From NCBI RefSeq assembly GCF_900618535.1, contig NZ_UYJA01000005.1:496001-560000 (forward strand): a stretch of DNA of 64,000 nt, written 5' to 3'. The DNA is from Pseudomonas bubulae. GTDB lineage: Bacteria > Pseudomonadota > Gammaproteobacteria > Pseudomonadales > Pseudomonadaceae. The stretch's first letter is position 1, and each line of letters opens with the position of its first letter. The notes under the pieces were generated by a model. That model was not told where the DNA came from, did not search any database, and saw only the letters and a list, made by a program, of their open reading frames with translations. A program made the translations under genes and the position numbers. Shown here piece by piece: positions 33,091 to 42,578 of this stretch.

Positions 33091-35328
33091 TTATACCGAT
33101 GGCCCGGTACTCACGGCCAGTACCGGCAGGCTCAGACGCTCAAGCAGCGTGGCTTGCGCACTGCGCGGGTTCTGGTTGCCCGTTGGCGTATTGCGGATAT
33201 ACCGCCCGTCCGACTGAAGGCTCCAGCTGTGGGTGTTGTCCGTCAGATAGCACTCAAGCTCCTTCTTGACCCGCAGAATCAGCTTTTTACCCTCGACCGG
33301 GAAGCACGTCTCAACACGCTTATCGAGATTGCGCTCCATCCAATCGGCACTCGACAGGAACATCTGCTCCTCGCCGCCATTGAGGAAGTAGAACACCCGT
33401 GTGTGCTCCAGGAAGCGACCGATGATCGAACGCACATGAATATTGTGCGAAACGCCGGCAATCCCGGGACGCAGGCAGCACATCCCGCGTACCACCAGAT
33501 CAATACGCACGCCGGACTGACTGGCCTTGTACAGCGCACGGATGATTTTCGGATCGGTCAGCGAGTTGAACTTGGCGATGATATGCGCCGGTTTGCCTTC
33601 AACAGCGAACTGGGTCTCGCGGGCAATCATGTCCAGCATGCCCTTTTTCAAAGTGAAAGGCGCATGCAGCAGTTTTTTCATGCGCAGCGTCTTGCCCATA
33701 CCGATCAACTGGCTGAACAACTTGCCGACGTCTTCACACAGCGCGTCGTCGGAGGTCAGCAAGCTGTAGTCGGTGTAAAGCTTGGCGTTGCCGGCGTGGT
33801 AGTTGCCGGTACCCAGATGCGCGTAACGCACGATCTCCCCCGCCTCACGGCGCAGAATCAGCATCATCTTGGCGTGGGTCTTGAAACCGACTACGCCATA
33901 GATCACCACCGCACCGGCAGCTTGCAGGCGACTGGCCAGTTGCAGGTTGGACTCTTCGTCAAAGCGCGCACGCAACTCGATCACCGCGGTCACTTCTTTA
34001 CCGTTACGCGCCGCATCAACCAGCGCATCAACGATTTCCGAGTTGGCGCCGCTGCGGTACAGGGTCTGGCGTACGGCCAGCACATGCGGATCCTTGGCAG
34101 CCTGGCGAAGCAAGTCGACGACCGGAGTAAACGACTCAAACGGGTGCAGCAGCAAGATGTCCTGTTTGCTGACCACGCTAAAAATGTTCTCGCTGTTCTG
34201 CAACAGCTTGGGAATCGCCGGGGTAAACGGCGTGTATTGCAGCTCAGGGTGGCTGTCGAGGCTGGTGATGCTGAAAAGGCGTGTCAGGTTGACCGGACCA
34301 TTGACCTGATACAACTCGGTCTCATGCAGGCTGAACTGCTTGAGCAGGTAGTCGGACAGATGCTTGGGGCATGTGTCGGCCACTTCCAGGCGTACGGCAT
34401 CGCCGTATCGACGCGAGAACAACTCGCCACGCAGCGCACGGGCCAGGTCTTCAACATCTTCGGTATCAACCGCCAGATCGGCGTTACGGGTCAGGCGGAA
34501 CTGGTAGCAGCCTTTCACCTTCATGCCTTGAAACAGGTCATCGGCGTGGGCGTGAATCATCGACGACAGGAACACATAGTTGTCGCCTGCCCCACCCACG
34601 TCTTCAGGCAATTTGATCACGCGTGGCAACAGACGCGGTGCCGGGATGATCGCCAGGCCTGAATCACGACCAAAGGCATCGATGCCTTCCAGCTCGACGA
34701 TAAAGTTCAGGCTCTTGTTCACCAGCAACGGGAACGGGTGCGTCGGGTCCAGGCCAATCGGTGTGATGATCGGCGCGATTTCGTCGCGGAAGAACTTGCG
34801 TACCCACGCCTTGATCTTGGTGTTCCAGTGCCGGCGACGGATAAAGCGCACCTGATGCTTTTCAAGCTCGGGCAACAGAATGTCGTTGAGGATCGCGTAC
34901 TGGCGATCCACATGGCCGTGGACCAGTTCGCTGATGCGGGCCAGCGCCTGATGCGGCTGCAAGCCATCGGCACCGGCCTGCTCACGGGCGAAGGTGATTT
35001 GTTTTTTCAGGCCTGCGACACGAATTTCGAAAAACTCATCCAGGTTGCTGGAGAAAATCAGCAGAAACTTCAAGCGTTCAAGCAGCGGATAGGACTCATC
35101 CAGCGCTTGTTCCAATACGCGAATGTTGAACTGTAATTGCGACAACTCACGATGGATGTACAGGCTGCTGTCATCAAGGCCAGGAACGGCAATCGCCGGA
35201 TGCACCGCCGCGTGCGACTCGGCCGCAGCAGGCGCATGGGCTTGCTGTTCAGGCGGGGTTTCAGGGACTGGCTCAACAATCGGCTGAGCTTCAGTGGCAA
35301 CGATTTCAGCAAGTCCTTCGGTATTCAT
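33091..35328 (-). CDS. ppk: Polyphosphate kinase 1
   Basis: Ppk1 makes polyphosphate from ATP. The 745-residue product has a Pro/Ala/Glu-rich N-terminal tail of about 45 residues, then the N domain (LYIHRELSQLQFNIRVLEQA), the head domain, and two phospholipase D-like catalytic domains. The autophosphorylated His lies in FKTHAKMMLI near residue 485, and the second His in GTGNYHAGNAK near 504. It is membrane-associated and affects motility, biofilm and stress survival in pseudomonads. From memory, hemB normally lies directly upstream of ppk in P. aeruginosa; it is not here. Confidence 0.96.
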   Translation of the reverse strand: MNTEGLAEIVATEAQPIVEPVPETPPEQQAHAPAAAESHAAVHPAIAVPGLDDSSLYIHRELSQLQFNIRVLEQALDESYPLLERLKFLLIFSSNLDEFFEIRVAGLKKQITFAREQAGADGLQPHQALARISELVHGHVDRQYAILNDILLPELEKHQVRFIRRRHWNTKIKAWVRKFFRDEIAPIITPIGLDPTHPFPLLVNKSLNFIVELEGIDAFGRDSGLAIIPAPRLLPRVIKLPEDVGGAGDNYVFLSSMIHAHADDLFQGMKVKGCYQFRLTRNADLAVDTEDVEDLARALRGELFSRRYGDAVRLEVADTCPKHLSDYLLKQFSLHETELYQVNGPVNLTRLFSITSLDSHPELQYTPFTPAIPKLLQNSENIFSVVSKQDILLLHPFESFTPVVDLLRQAAKDPHVLAVRQTLYRSGANSEIVDALVDAARNGKEVTAVIELRARFDEESNLQLASRLQAAGAVVIYGVVGFKTHAKMMLILRREAGEIVRYAHLGTGNYHAGNAKLYTDYSLLTSDDALCEDVGKLFSQLIGMGKTLRMKKLLHAPFTLKKGMLDMIARETQFAVEGKPAHIIAKFNSLTDPKIIRALYKASQSGVRIDLVVRGMCCLRPGIAGVSHNIHVRSIIGRFLEHTRVFYFLNGGEEQMFLSSADWMERNLDKRVETCFPVEGKKLILRVKKELECYLTDNTHSWSLQSDGRYIRNTPTGNQNPRSAQATLLERLSLPVLAVSTGPSV

Positions 35329-35782
35329 TGAATGTTCCTGTAAGAGCGGGTTTGACTCTCGTAACAGTTAAGCGACACCAGCAGTCAAGTTGTCAGAATG
35401 CCATCAACGCCTGTGGGTTTAAACCGCTCCCGGGCGCTTTATGCGGGCCAGAGACTGGTTAGAGGCCGATTTGTCGAAATTGTTTCCTGGGCAACCGACG
35501 CAGACACTGCGGGAGCGGGTTTGCTCGCGATTCAAACACCGCAGAGTTTCAGATTGACTGAGTCAACCCCATCGCAGTCATGCCAGCTCCCACAGGTTCG
35601 AAGCAATAATCACCTGCGCGCATGGTTATAACGCTTCGCCATGAACACTAGATGACAACGCTAATGATGTAGGTCAAATACACATGATTTGTAGGACTTG
35701 TTAACGCAAAGTCACATTTCGATACTTTCCCGAACGTCCCTTAAGGCGTAGGCTGCGCGTTCATTTCGCCAGCATCCAGACA
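35329..35782. other. Intergenic region between ppk and dedA-like gene, without hemB
   Basis: A 454-base gap between divergent genes. It contains the ppk promoter side, a degenerate REP pair (35508-35595) and the promoter of the DedA gene, in AT-rich sequence around 35640-35740. I see no gene; a 77-codon frame runs through the REP and is not credible. From memory, P. aeruginosa has hemB next to ppk at this position. Confidence 0.6.
35508..35595. repeat. Degenerate REP pair
   Basis: The left arm TGCGGGAGCGGGTTTGCTCG begins at 35508 and the right remnant CCAGCTCCCACA ends at 35594. The arms share only the outer GGGAGC/GCTCCC and differ within, so this seems to be a decayed GGGCTTG-type REP. Confidence 0.65.
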
Positions 35783-36403
35783 ATGCTCCAACAATTTCTT
35801 CAAGAATTCGGCTACTTCGCCCTGTTTCTAGGGACGTTCTTTGAAGGTGAGACCATTCTGGTTCTCGCAGGCTTCTTGGCGTTCCGCGGATACATGGACC
35901 TCAAACTGGTCATGATCGTGGCATTCCTCGGCAGTTATGCCGGAGATCAGCTGTGGTACTTCCTGGGGCGCAAGCACGGCCGCAAACTGTTGGCGCGCAA
36001 ACCGCGCTGGCAACTTATGGGCGACAAGGCGCTGGAGCACATTCGCAGGCACCCGGATATCTGGGTCCTGAGTTTCCGCTTCGTCTACGGCCTGCGTACC
36101 GTCATGCCCGTGGCAATCGGCCTGTCAGGCTACCCTCCGGGCCGCTATTTGCTGCTCAACGGTATTGGTGCGGCTATCTGGGCCATTGCCCTGGCTACCG
36201 CCGCCTATCACTTTGGCGCCGTGCTCGAAGGCTTGCTGGGCAACGTCAAGAAATATGAGCTGTGGGTGCTCGGTGCCTTGCTCCTGATCGGCCTGTGCCT
36301 GTGGGCCCGCCGCCGCTTCAAGAATGCACGCCTGGCCAGACAGACCGCTCTTGAAGAGAAAAACAAGAGCAACGCCGAAGTCAGCAACCCGCCAGCCGAG
36401 TGA
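35783..36403 (+). CDS. DedA family membrane protein
   Basis: A 206-residue inner-membrane protein of the DedA/SNARE-associated family. It has the N-terminal re-entrant-like segment with FLGTFFEGETILVLAGFLA, the conserved glycine-arginine motif region WYFLGRKHGRKLL, and RFVYGLRTVMPVAIGLSGYP, where the Arg is important in characterised members. DedA proteins act as proton-driven lipid carriers, flipping undecaprenyl phosphate or phospholipids in studied homologues. It has a charged C-terminal tail. It is convergent with the fatty acid hydroxylase gene, the ends overlapping by 23 bases. Confidence 0.9.
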   Translation: MLQQFLQEFGYFALFLGTFFEGETILVLAGFLAFRGYMDLKLVMIVAFLGSYAGDQLWYFLGRKHGRKLLARKPRWQLMGDKALEHIRRHPDIWVLSFRFVYGLRTVMPVAIGLSGYPPGRYLLLNGIGAAIWAIALATAAYHFGAVLEGLLGNVKKYELWVLGALLLIGLCLWARRRFKNARLARQTALEEKNKSNAEVSNPPAE

Positions 36404-37619
36404 TACGGTTTCTGCACACGTAGAGCCCCATCACGCTCAACAGGGTGTAACTGGACAGGCCGACCCAGCCCAATGCGCTGGCCGGCCACAGACCGGCCAC
36501 AGGGGCCAGCCAGACCAGTGGCAGGTTGAGCGCCAGGCGCAGCCACTCAAGTTTCAGCGCCCAGGGCCGGTTCTCCAGACCTGCCCCCAGCACAAACAGC
36601 CCCAACGCCATATACCCCCAGCCCAGCATCAGCGCCTGGGGCGACAACGTCTCGCCCAGATTCAGCAAATAACTGCCCAGCGCCAGATAAACTGCAAATT
36701 GCGCCGCGATATACACCTGTTGGCGCCGTGCCAGTGGCACCTCGAATTTTACAAACCGGCTCAGGTCCGGCTTGTTTATCGGGTACTTCGCCGCTACATC
36801 CGCCGGACGCCAGCCCGTGGGCATAAACCATATCCGCAGCTTGTCCCGCCAGCGCTCGGTGCGCTGCGCATCAGCCAGCAACTGGCCATAGAACTGCCAG
36901 TTGGCCCACAGCGGATTCCAGCTTTGCAGCGGCGTGGTCACGCCGAAAATCACCGGTTCGGCGTCGTCTTCTTCCTGAAAAGTGCCGAACAAACGGTCCC
37001 AGACAATGAACACTCCACCGTAATTGCGATCCATATACAGAGCATTCTGCGCATGGTGAGCCCGATGATTGGAAGGTGTCACAAACAACCACTCGAACCA
37101 GCCCAGCTTGGGCACATGGCGGGTATGGACCCAGAACTGATAGAGCAGGTTGACGGTGGCCACGGTGACAAATACCGGCAGCGGCACACCCAGCACCGCC
37201 ATTGGCAGGTAAAAGACCCAACCAAGCACAAACCCGGTGCTGGTTTGGCGCAGGGCGGTGGACAGGTTGTAGTCTTCGCTCTGATGATGCACCGAATGCG
37301 CGGCCCAGAGCACGTTGCGCTCATGTCCCAAGCGGTGGTGCCAGTAGTAGCAAAAATCGTAGAAGACAAACGCAAACAGCCACACCCACAGGCTGTCTTC
37401 GGGCAATTGCAGCAGCGCCAGATATTTCAGTGCCAGCCCGTAGGTGATCAGCCCCACGCCTTTGGTCAGCAAACCGGTGGTGGTCGACAGCACACCGGCG
37501 CTCAGGCTGCTGATAGTGTCAGCCAGGCGATAGGTGTGCATTGCGCGCCAGCGGTCGGCCAGCAGCTCGACAGCAATCAGCACAAAGAAAAACGGTACGG
37601 CATACAGAATCAGCTTCAT
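36381..37619 (-). CDS. Fatty acid hydroxylase/sterol desaturase family membrane protein
   Basis: A 412-residue multi-pass membrane diiron enzyme. The histidine motifs of the family are visible: YYWHHRLGHE, AAHSVHHQSEDYN and SNHRAHHAQN, which would hold the two iron atoms. The N terminus starts directly with a membrane helix (LILYAVPFFFVLIAVEL), so I use ATG 37619 instead of the longer frame. Further helices form the C-terminal part. The substrate, a lipid or alkyl glycerol-like molecule, is unknown. The last 23 bases overlap the convergent DedA gene. Confidence 0.88.
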   Translation of the reverse strand: MKLILYAVPFFFVLIAVELLADRWRAMHTYRLADTISSLSAGVLSTTTGLLTKGVGLITYGLALKYLALLQLPEDSLWVWLFAFVFYDFCYYWHHRLGHERNVLWAAHSVHHQSEDYNLSTALRQTSTGFVLGWVFYLPMAVLGVPLPVFVTVATVNLLYQFWVHTRHVPKLGWFEWLFVTPSNHRAHHAQNALYMDRNYGGVFIVWDRLFGTFQEEDDAEPVIFGVTTPLQSWNPLWANWQFYGQLLADAQRTERWRDKLRIWFMPTGWRPADVAAKYPINKPDLSRFVKFEVPLARRQQVYIAAQFAVYLALGSYLLNLGETLSPQALMLGWGYMALGLFVLGAGLENRPWALKLEWLRLALNLPLVWLAPVAGLWPASALGWVGLSSYTLLSVMGLYVCRNRITRLAGC

Positions 37620-37727
37620 GGCACACCCCGAGCGGTATTCCATCAAGCGTAGGCGCACTTGCTGCGAAACCCTATGGCATCAAGCGCCAAATCAGGCGAC
37701 ATTAATGCCATGAACAAGGAGATCGAC

Positions 37728-38393
37728 ATGACCACTAAAAAAGTTGCCGTGATTCTTTCCGGCTGCGGCGTCTATGACGGCGCCGAGATCCACGAAAGCG
37801 TGATCACCCTGCTACGCCTGGACCAGCGCGGCGCCAAAGTACAGTGCTTTGCCCCCGACATTGCACAACTGCATGTCATCAACCACCTGACCGGCGAGCC
37901 AATGCCCGAGTCACGCAACGTACTGGTGGAGTCAGCGCGGATTGCCCGGGGCGAGATCAAGGATATTCGTGAGGCCAAGGTCGAGGATTTTGACGCCCTG
38001 ATCATACCGGGCGGGTTTGGTGCCGCCAAAAACCTCTCCAGCTTTGCCACCGATGGTGCTGCGTGCTCGGTTCAGGCTGATGTGCTGAGCCTGGCCGAAG
38101 CCTTTGCCGAAGCTGGCAAACCGATTGGCCTGATGTGCATCTCACCTGCCATTGCCGCCAAGATTTATGGCCCAGGCGTGATCTGCACCATCGGCACCGA
38201 CGCAGACACCGCTGCGGCCGTCACCAAAATGGGCGGCACCCACCAAGAGTGTGAAGTGTCGGAAATTGTCGAGGACAAGGCCCGCAAGCTGGTCAGCACC
38301 CCGGCCTATATGCTCGCCAAATCCATCAGCGAAGCAGCGTCAGGGATCAACAAGATGGTTGACCGCGTGCTTGAGCTGACGCAAAAAAACTGA
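37728..38393 (+). CDS. elbB: Isoprenoid biosynthesis glyoxalase ElbB
   Basis: A 221-residue DJ-1/PfpI-type protein of the ElbB group. It has VAVILSGCGVYDGAEIHE at the start, DALIIPGGFGAAKNL in the middle, and the nucleophile elbow cysteine in GLMCISPA (near residue 136). E. coli ElbB shows glyoxalase activity and has been linked to early isoprenoid synthesis. The ATG at 37728 has AAGGAG 7 bases upstream, which decides the start over upstream in-frame ATGs. It is convergent with yaiI, with no gap between the stops. Confidence 0.92.
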   Translation: MTTKKVAVILSGCGVYDGAEIHESVITLLRLDQRGAKVQCFAPDIAQLHVINHLTGEPMPESRNVLVESARIARGEIKDIREAKVEDFDALIIPGGFGAAKNLSSFATDGAACSVQADVLSLAEAFAEAGKPIGLMCISPAIAAKIYGPGVICTIGTDADTAAAVTKMGGTHQECEVSEIVEDKARKLVSTPAYMLAKSISEAASGINKMVDRVLELTQKN

Positions 38394-38846
38394 TCAACCC
38401 CGTGCCAGCCGGGTCAGGATACGGTCCAGGGCATTGGCGAACGCCTGCTTGTCGCGTTCGCCATAGGCACCCTGCCCGCCGCTGACCTGGCCTTGCTCGC
38501 GCAGATCGGTAAACAGATTACGCACCGCCAGGCGCTCGCCCATGTTTTGCGGGTCAAACTCCTTGCCGCGCGGGTCCAGCGCGGCAACGCCCTTTTTGAC
38601 CAGCCGGTCGGCCAACGGCACATCGCTGCAAATCACCAGTTCGCCGGGCACGGCGTGCTCCACCAGATAATCATCCGCCGCATCCGGGCCGCTGGGCACC
38701 ACAATCAGTTTGACCAGGGCGTAGGTCGGTTTGATCTGGCTCTGCCCTGCCACCAGCACCACCTCAAACTGACGCTTGAGAGCGAACTTGATGACCTGAT
38801 CCTTTGCCGCCTTGGGGCAGGCGTCTGCGTCGATCCAGACACGCAT
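38394..38846 (-). CDS. YaiI/YqxD family (UPF0178) protein
   Basis: A 150-residue protein with the PIN-like opening MRVWIDADACPKAAKDQV and the conserved SGPDAADDYLVEHA and ICSDVPLADRLVKKGV segments. These acidic motifs suggest a metal-binding nuclease-like fold, but no function is established. It abuts the convergent elbB gene and is 53 bases downstream of the FTR1 gene on the same strand. Confidence 0.93.
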   Translation of the reverse strand: MRVWIDADACPKAAKDQVIKFALKRQFEVVLVAGQSQIKPTYALVKLIVVPSGPDAADDYLVEHAVPGELVICSDVPLADRLVKKGVAALDPRGKEFDPQNMGERLAVRNLFTDLREQGQVSGGQGAYGERDKQAFANALDRILTRLARG

Positions 38847-38899
38847 AGAGAATTACTCCTGAGTGTTGCCGCTCCCACTGAGGGGAGGTGTATAAGGAT

Positions 38900-40798
38900 T
38901 TAAGAAGCCTGCACCCGACGCTTTTCCGCCAGTTTGCTTCGGCCGTACAACACGATAATTGCCAAAATGGCTACGGCCTGCGCACTCAGCGAGTACGCAT
39001 CTGCATGAATACCCAGCCAGTCGAAGTCGAAGAACGCGACAGGCCGCGTGCCAAAGATGCCCGCCTCTTGCAGCGCTTTCACGCCATGCCCGGCGAATAC
39101 CACCGACAGGGCGCAGAGCAAAGCCGCGTTGATGCTGAAAAACAGCGCCAATGGCAATTTGGCCGAGCCACGCAGGATGATCCACGCCAGGCCCATCAGC
39201 AAGACCAGTGCCGTGGCGCCGCCCGCCAGTACCGCGTTGTGGCCCGCCGGGCCGGCTTGCAGCCACAGGGTTTCGTAGAACAGGATCACTTCGAACAGTT
39301 CGCGGTACACCGAAAAGAACGCCAGTATCGCGAAGCCAAAACGACCGCCACCGCTGACCAGGCTGCTTTTGATGTAATCCTGCCACGCGGCGGCGTGACG
39401 ACGGTCGTGCATCCATACCCCCAGCCACAGCACCATGACGCTGGCGAACAGCGCAGTACAACCTTCCAGCAGTTCACGCTGGGCACCGCTGACGTCAATC
39501 ACATAGGCCGCCAGCGCCCAGGTCGCCAGCCCGGCCACCAGGGCCAGACCCCAGCCGACGTTGACACTGCGCACCGCCGATTGCTGGCCGGTATTGCGCA
39601 GGAAAGCCAGAATCGCGGCCAGCACCAGAATTGCTTCCAGGCCTTCACGCAGCAAAATCAGCAGGCCGGAGATATAGCTCAAAGTCCAGCTCAGGCCATC
39701 GCTGCCCAACAGCCCGGCAGATTCCTTGAGCAAGACTTTGGCAGCCTCCAGTCGCTGCTCGACCTGCTCGATCGGCAAGCCGTCCTGCAGCGATTGCCGA
39801 TAGGCCATCAGGGCTTTTTCAGTGTTTTTGCGCACATTGGCGTCAACGTTATCCAGCGAGCTTTCAACGAGTTCAAAACCTTCCAGATAAGCCGCCACCG
39901 ACAGGTCGTAGGCTTGCTCACGGTCACCGGTGCGGTAAGCCGCAAGGCTTTTATCCAGGGTGGCGCTGGTGTAGTCGAGCAGCTGCGCCGGGCCGCGTTT
40001 GACTTGCGGCGGCTGCGCCCGCTGGGCACGGAACGTTGCGGTCGCCTCGGGGCCTTCAGCCGCCAGCACTTCATTCGGGGTTTGACGGGCAAGGTCCGCC
40101 AGGTTGTAGGTTTTGTCTGCCTTGCTGGCACTCGGGTCGGCACTCAGCCCGGCGATGTAGGTGGCCAGGTCCCAGCGCTGACGCTCGTCCAGCTGATCAG
40201 AAAACGAAGGCATATCGGTGCCTTCAACCCCCAGGCCAAGGGTGTTATAGATCGCGTAGAGGCTCAGCCGGTCCAGGCGCTGCGCGTCACGCAGGTTCGC
40301 AGGCGGCGGCGTCATACCGACACTGGCAGGGCCGTCACCGGCGCCGGTTTCACCGTGGCACACCGAGCAATGCTGGGCATACAAGGGTGCGCCACGGGTA
40401 GGGTCAGGGGTAATGGCGGGGGCCTGGCTGACCTCGTAGGCCACCGCCAGTTTGGCACCCAACTGACGTGCTTCATGCGCAACGGCGGTGCCGTCTACAC
40501 GCTGTTCGATGGCGCTTTGAAGGGCGCTCACGCCTTGCAGCAGCTCCTCACGCTCAGGGCGTTGCGGCAAGTCCGCGAGCAGGCCTTTGAGCACGGCCAG
40601 AAACTCGAGTTGCTCGCGGTATTCGGTCTCATCAATAACCTTGCCGTTTTCAACTGTGGGCGGATAGTCAGCACCAATGTAGTCAATCAGGTGCAGCGCT
40701 TGTGAGGCGCCTTCCGGGGTGTTGGCAGAGGCAACAAGGCTGCACAACGCGAGCACGGGCAACAATAGCCATGCCAAAAAACGCGAGCGGGAGGTCAT
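38900..40798 (-). CDS. FTR1-family iron permease fused to cytochrome c domain
   Basis: A 632-residue membrane protein. After a signal peptide (LLLPVLALCSLVASA) comes an N-terminal helical domain, a cytochrome c domain with the heme motif CSVCH at 144-148 (axial Met likely in GTDMPSF), a helical linker to about 370, and a C-terminal FTR1 permease domain. The iron-translocation motifs REGLEAIL (near 387) and RELFEVILFYE (near 498) match the REXXE pattern. It would oxidise or pass electrons from Fe(II) in the periplasm and import iron. A fused heme domain instead of separate EfeO/EfeB is known in pseudomonads. The promoter lies in the 372-base gap upstream. Confidence 0.92.
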   Translation of the reverse strand: MTSRSRFLAWLLLPVLALCSLVASANTPEGASQALHLIDYIGADYPPTVENGKVIDETEYREQLEFLAVLKGLLADLPQRPEREELLQGVSALQSAIEQRVDGTAVAHEARQLGAKLAVAYEVSQAPAITPDPTRGAPLYAQHCSVCHGETGAGDGPASVGMTPPPANLRDAQRLDRLSLYAIYNTLGLGVEGTDMPSFSDQLDERQRWDLATYIAGLSADPSASKADKTYNLADLARQTPNEVLAAEGPEATATFRAQRAQPPQVKRGPAQLLDYTSATLDKSLAAYRTGDREQAYDLSVAAYLEGFELVESSLDNVDANVRKNTEKALMAYRQSLQDGLPIEQVEQRLEAAKVLLKESAGLLGSDGLSWTLSYISGLLILLREGLEAILVLAAILAFLRNTGQQSAVRSVNVGWGLALVAGLATWALAAYVIDVSGAQRELLEGCTALFASVMVLWLGVWMHDRRHAAAWQDYIKSSLVSGGGRFGFAILAFFSVYRELFEVILFYETLWLQAGPAGHNAVLAGGATALVLLMGLAWIILRGSAKLPLALFFSINAALLCALSVVFAGHGVKALQEAGIFGTRPVAFFDFDWLGIHADAYSLSAQAVAILAIIVLYGRSKLAEKRRVQAS

Positions 40799-41170
40799 CG
40801 ATCAATCCGGATGGAAATGAGAAGTAACATATTGTTTACCGTTACTGGCCGCCGACTCAAGGCCCTCGTATGCGATCGCGCCGTAAATCAGCGAATTGCA
40901 ATTCTGCGATTGAACTGGCTAAACATAGCGAGCCTTGGAGATTGATCGCCCCTTTATTGCAAGTGCTTGTGGGTTAACTATCGCCACAAATGTAGGCAAT
41001 TTCCCAAAGTGATTAAACACAGCCATCACGCCCTGATTAAGGCTATTTCCCCTCCGCCGACGCTGCTAAAAATACCGATCCTTCACCACAACTGATCACC
41101 CGTACTCGGGCCCGGTCTCTGCGGTATCGACAAGTATTTATGGTTTATACGCCCGGGGACACTCATACCC
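40799..41170. other. Intergenic region between FTR1 gene and lipoprotein operon
   Basis: A 372-base AT-rich gap with divergent promoters and no credible gene. On the FTR1 side, AATGAGAAGTAACATATTG near 40816 weakly resembles a Fur box. On the other side, TTTATGGTTTATAC near 41137 could supply a -10 region for the lipoprotein operon. Confidence 0.5.
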
Positions 41171-42568
41171 ATGACCGCTCGCGCCCTTAACGCTCTCATT
41201 TTGAGCGTGCTCACCTTACTGACTGGATGCTCGGTATTTCGTAGTTATGACAGCGAACTGCAAGCCACCAACCAGCAGTTGTCGGCTGGCAATGTCGATG
41301 GCGCACTGGTCCTGCTCGAACAAAACAACAGCAGCCAGAACAAAGACCTTCTCTACTACCTGGAAAAAGGCGAGTTATTGCGCGCAAAGGGCGACCTTGC
41401 TGCAAGCCAGAAGGCATGGCGCAACGCTGACAAATTGATATATGCCTGGGAGGAGTCGGTCAGGCTCGATACCGCCAGGTACCTCGCACAGTTCTCCAGT
41501 TTTCTGGTCAACGACAAAGTCCGCCGCTATGAAGGCCATGACTACGAGAAAGTCTGGTTGAGTACGCAAATGGCTCTGAATCTGTTGAACCTTAACGATT
41601 TCGAAGGTGCCCGCACGGAAATCAAAAAAACCCATGAACGCGAAGCCCTGATCACTGAACTTCGGGACAAGGAATACTTGAAACGTGAGCAGGAAGCAGA
41701 ACGCAGGGGAGTACGGGCCCGGCTCAAGGATCTGCGTGGCTACCCGCTGGAAAGTCTTGATGCACCCGACGTACTGGAGCTGAAAAATAGTTATCAGAGC
41801 GCCTTTAGTCATTATTTGGCGGGCTTTGTTTATGAGGCTTTGGGAGAACGAAGCCTTGCCGCACCAGGCTATCGAAAGGCCGCAGAACTGCGCCCCAACA
41901 CACCTCTGATCGAGCAAAACCTGCTGAACCTGGACAAACCGGAGGTCCGCAGCGATGAAAGCGAAGTTCTGATAGTGCTGCAAAATGGCTTTGCACCGGC
42001 GCGCGACTCAATACGTCTCCCACTGCCATTAACCATCAGCAACAACCTCGTCATTACGCCGCTGTCATTTCCGGTGATCAGGCCTTACACCCCCAATAGG
42101 CCCCTCACCCATGTCGTCGTCAACGGCCAGCTTCATCCCCTCACCTTGCTTAACACCACCACGACCATGTCGCGTCGCGCCCTGCGCGATGAACTGCCGT
42201 GGATCCTCCTGCGTAGCAGCGCGCGGGCTGTCACTCGAGGCGTCGCACAAAAACAACTCAATGACGATAACCCGCTGGCCGGCCTGCTTCTGGGAGTTGC
42301 TTCGACTGTTCTGGAAGACGCGGATACGCGCACCTGGCGCACCCTGGCAGACAACACATATGTGGTGCGTTTACGCCTCAACCGTGGTGAGCATCAAATT
42401 AGTCTGCCCGACATCCCGGGCAGTACGCCGATACGCTTAAGGGCCGAACGCGGCTATCAGGTCATCACAATACGCACGATCGGTAATCGCGTTTTCCACC
42501 ATGCCGCCGCTGGCAGTACTACACCCGTCACCCCCCCGCTGGCTTTCATAAGCCGACAAAAACCCTGA
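41171..42568 (+). CDS. COG3014-like TPR outer-membrane lipoprotein, first gene of an envelope operon
   Basis: A 465-residue lipoprotein. The lipobox is LLTGC with Cys20; the following Ser favours the outer membrane. Residues ~30-260 are helical and repeat-like, with TPR-style segments (LSAGNVDGALVLLEQN, LRAKGDLAASQKAW, FVYEALGERSLAAPGYRKAAEL). Residues ~270-465 are mostly beta, with VLIVLQNGFAPARDS and a hydrophobic LAGLLLGVASTV segment. This arrangement matches the COG3014 family. It begins a four-gene operon with YcfL, LpoB and a CsgG/LpoB-like protein (gaps of 10, 35 and 3 bases). A scaffold role in an envelope complex is inferred. The operon looks somewhat AT-richer than its neighbours. 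Confidence 0.82.
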   Translation: MTARALNALILSVLTLLTGCSVFRSYDSELQATNQQLSAGNVDGALVLLEQNNSSQNKDLLYYLEKGELLRAKGDLAASQKAWRNADKLIYAWEESVRLDTARYLAQFSSFLVNDKVRRYEGHDYEKVWLSTQMALNLLNLNDFEGARTEIKKTHEREALITELRDKEYLKREQEAERRGVRARLKDLRGYPLESLDAPDVLELKNSYQSAFSHYLAGFVYEALGERSLAAPGYRKAAELRPNTPLIEQNLLNLDKPEVRSDESEVLIVLQNGFAPARDSIRLPLPLTISNNLVITPLSFPVIRPYTPNRPLTHVVVNGQLHPLTLLNTTTTMSRRALRDELPWILLRSSARAVTRGVAQKQLNDDNPLAGLLLGVASTVLEDADTRTWRTLADNTYVVRLRLNRGEHQISLPDIPGSTPIRLRAERGYQVITIRTIGNRVFHHAAAGSTTPVTPPLAFISRQKP

Positions 42569-42578
42569 GGAACCCACG

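Noticed and set aside
33052..34662. 536-codon plus-strand frame opposite ppk
   Set aside because: Begins in a REP hairpin and has no recognisable domain; ppk on the minus strand has all catalytic residues.
38888..40705. 605-codon plus-strand frame opposite the FTR1 gene
   Set aside because: Composition (Gln/Arg/His-rich) is that of an antisense shadow; the FTR1 frame has unmistakable heme and REXXE motifs.
40812..40836. Possible Fur box upstream of the FTR1 gene
   Set aside because: Only a loose AT-rich resemblance; the hexamer pattern is not kept.
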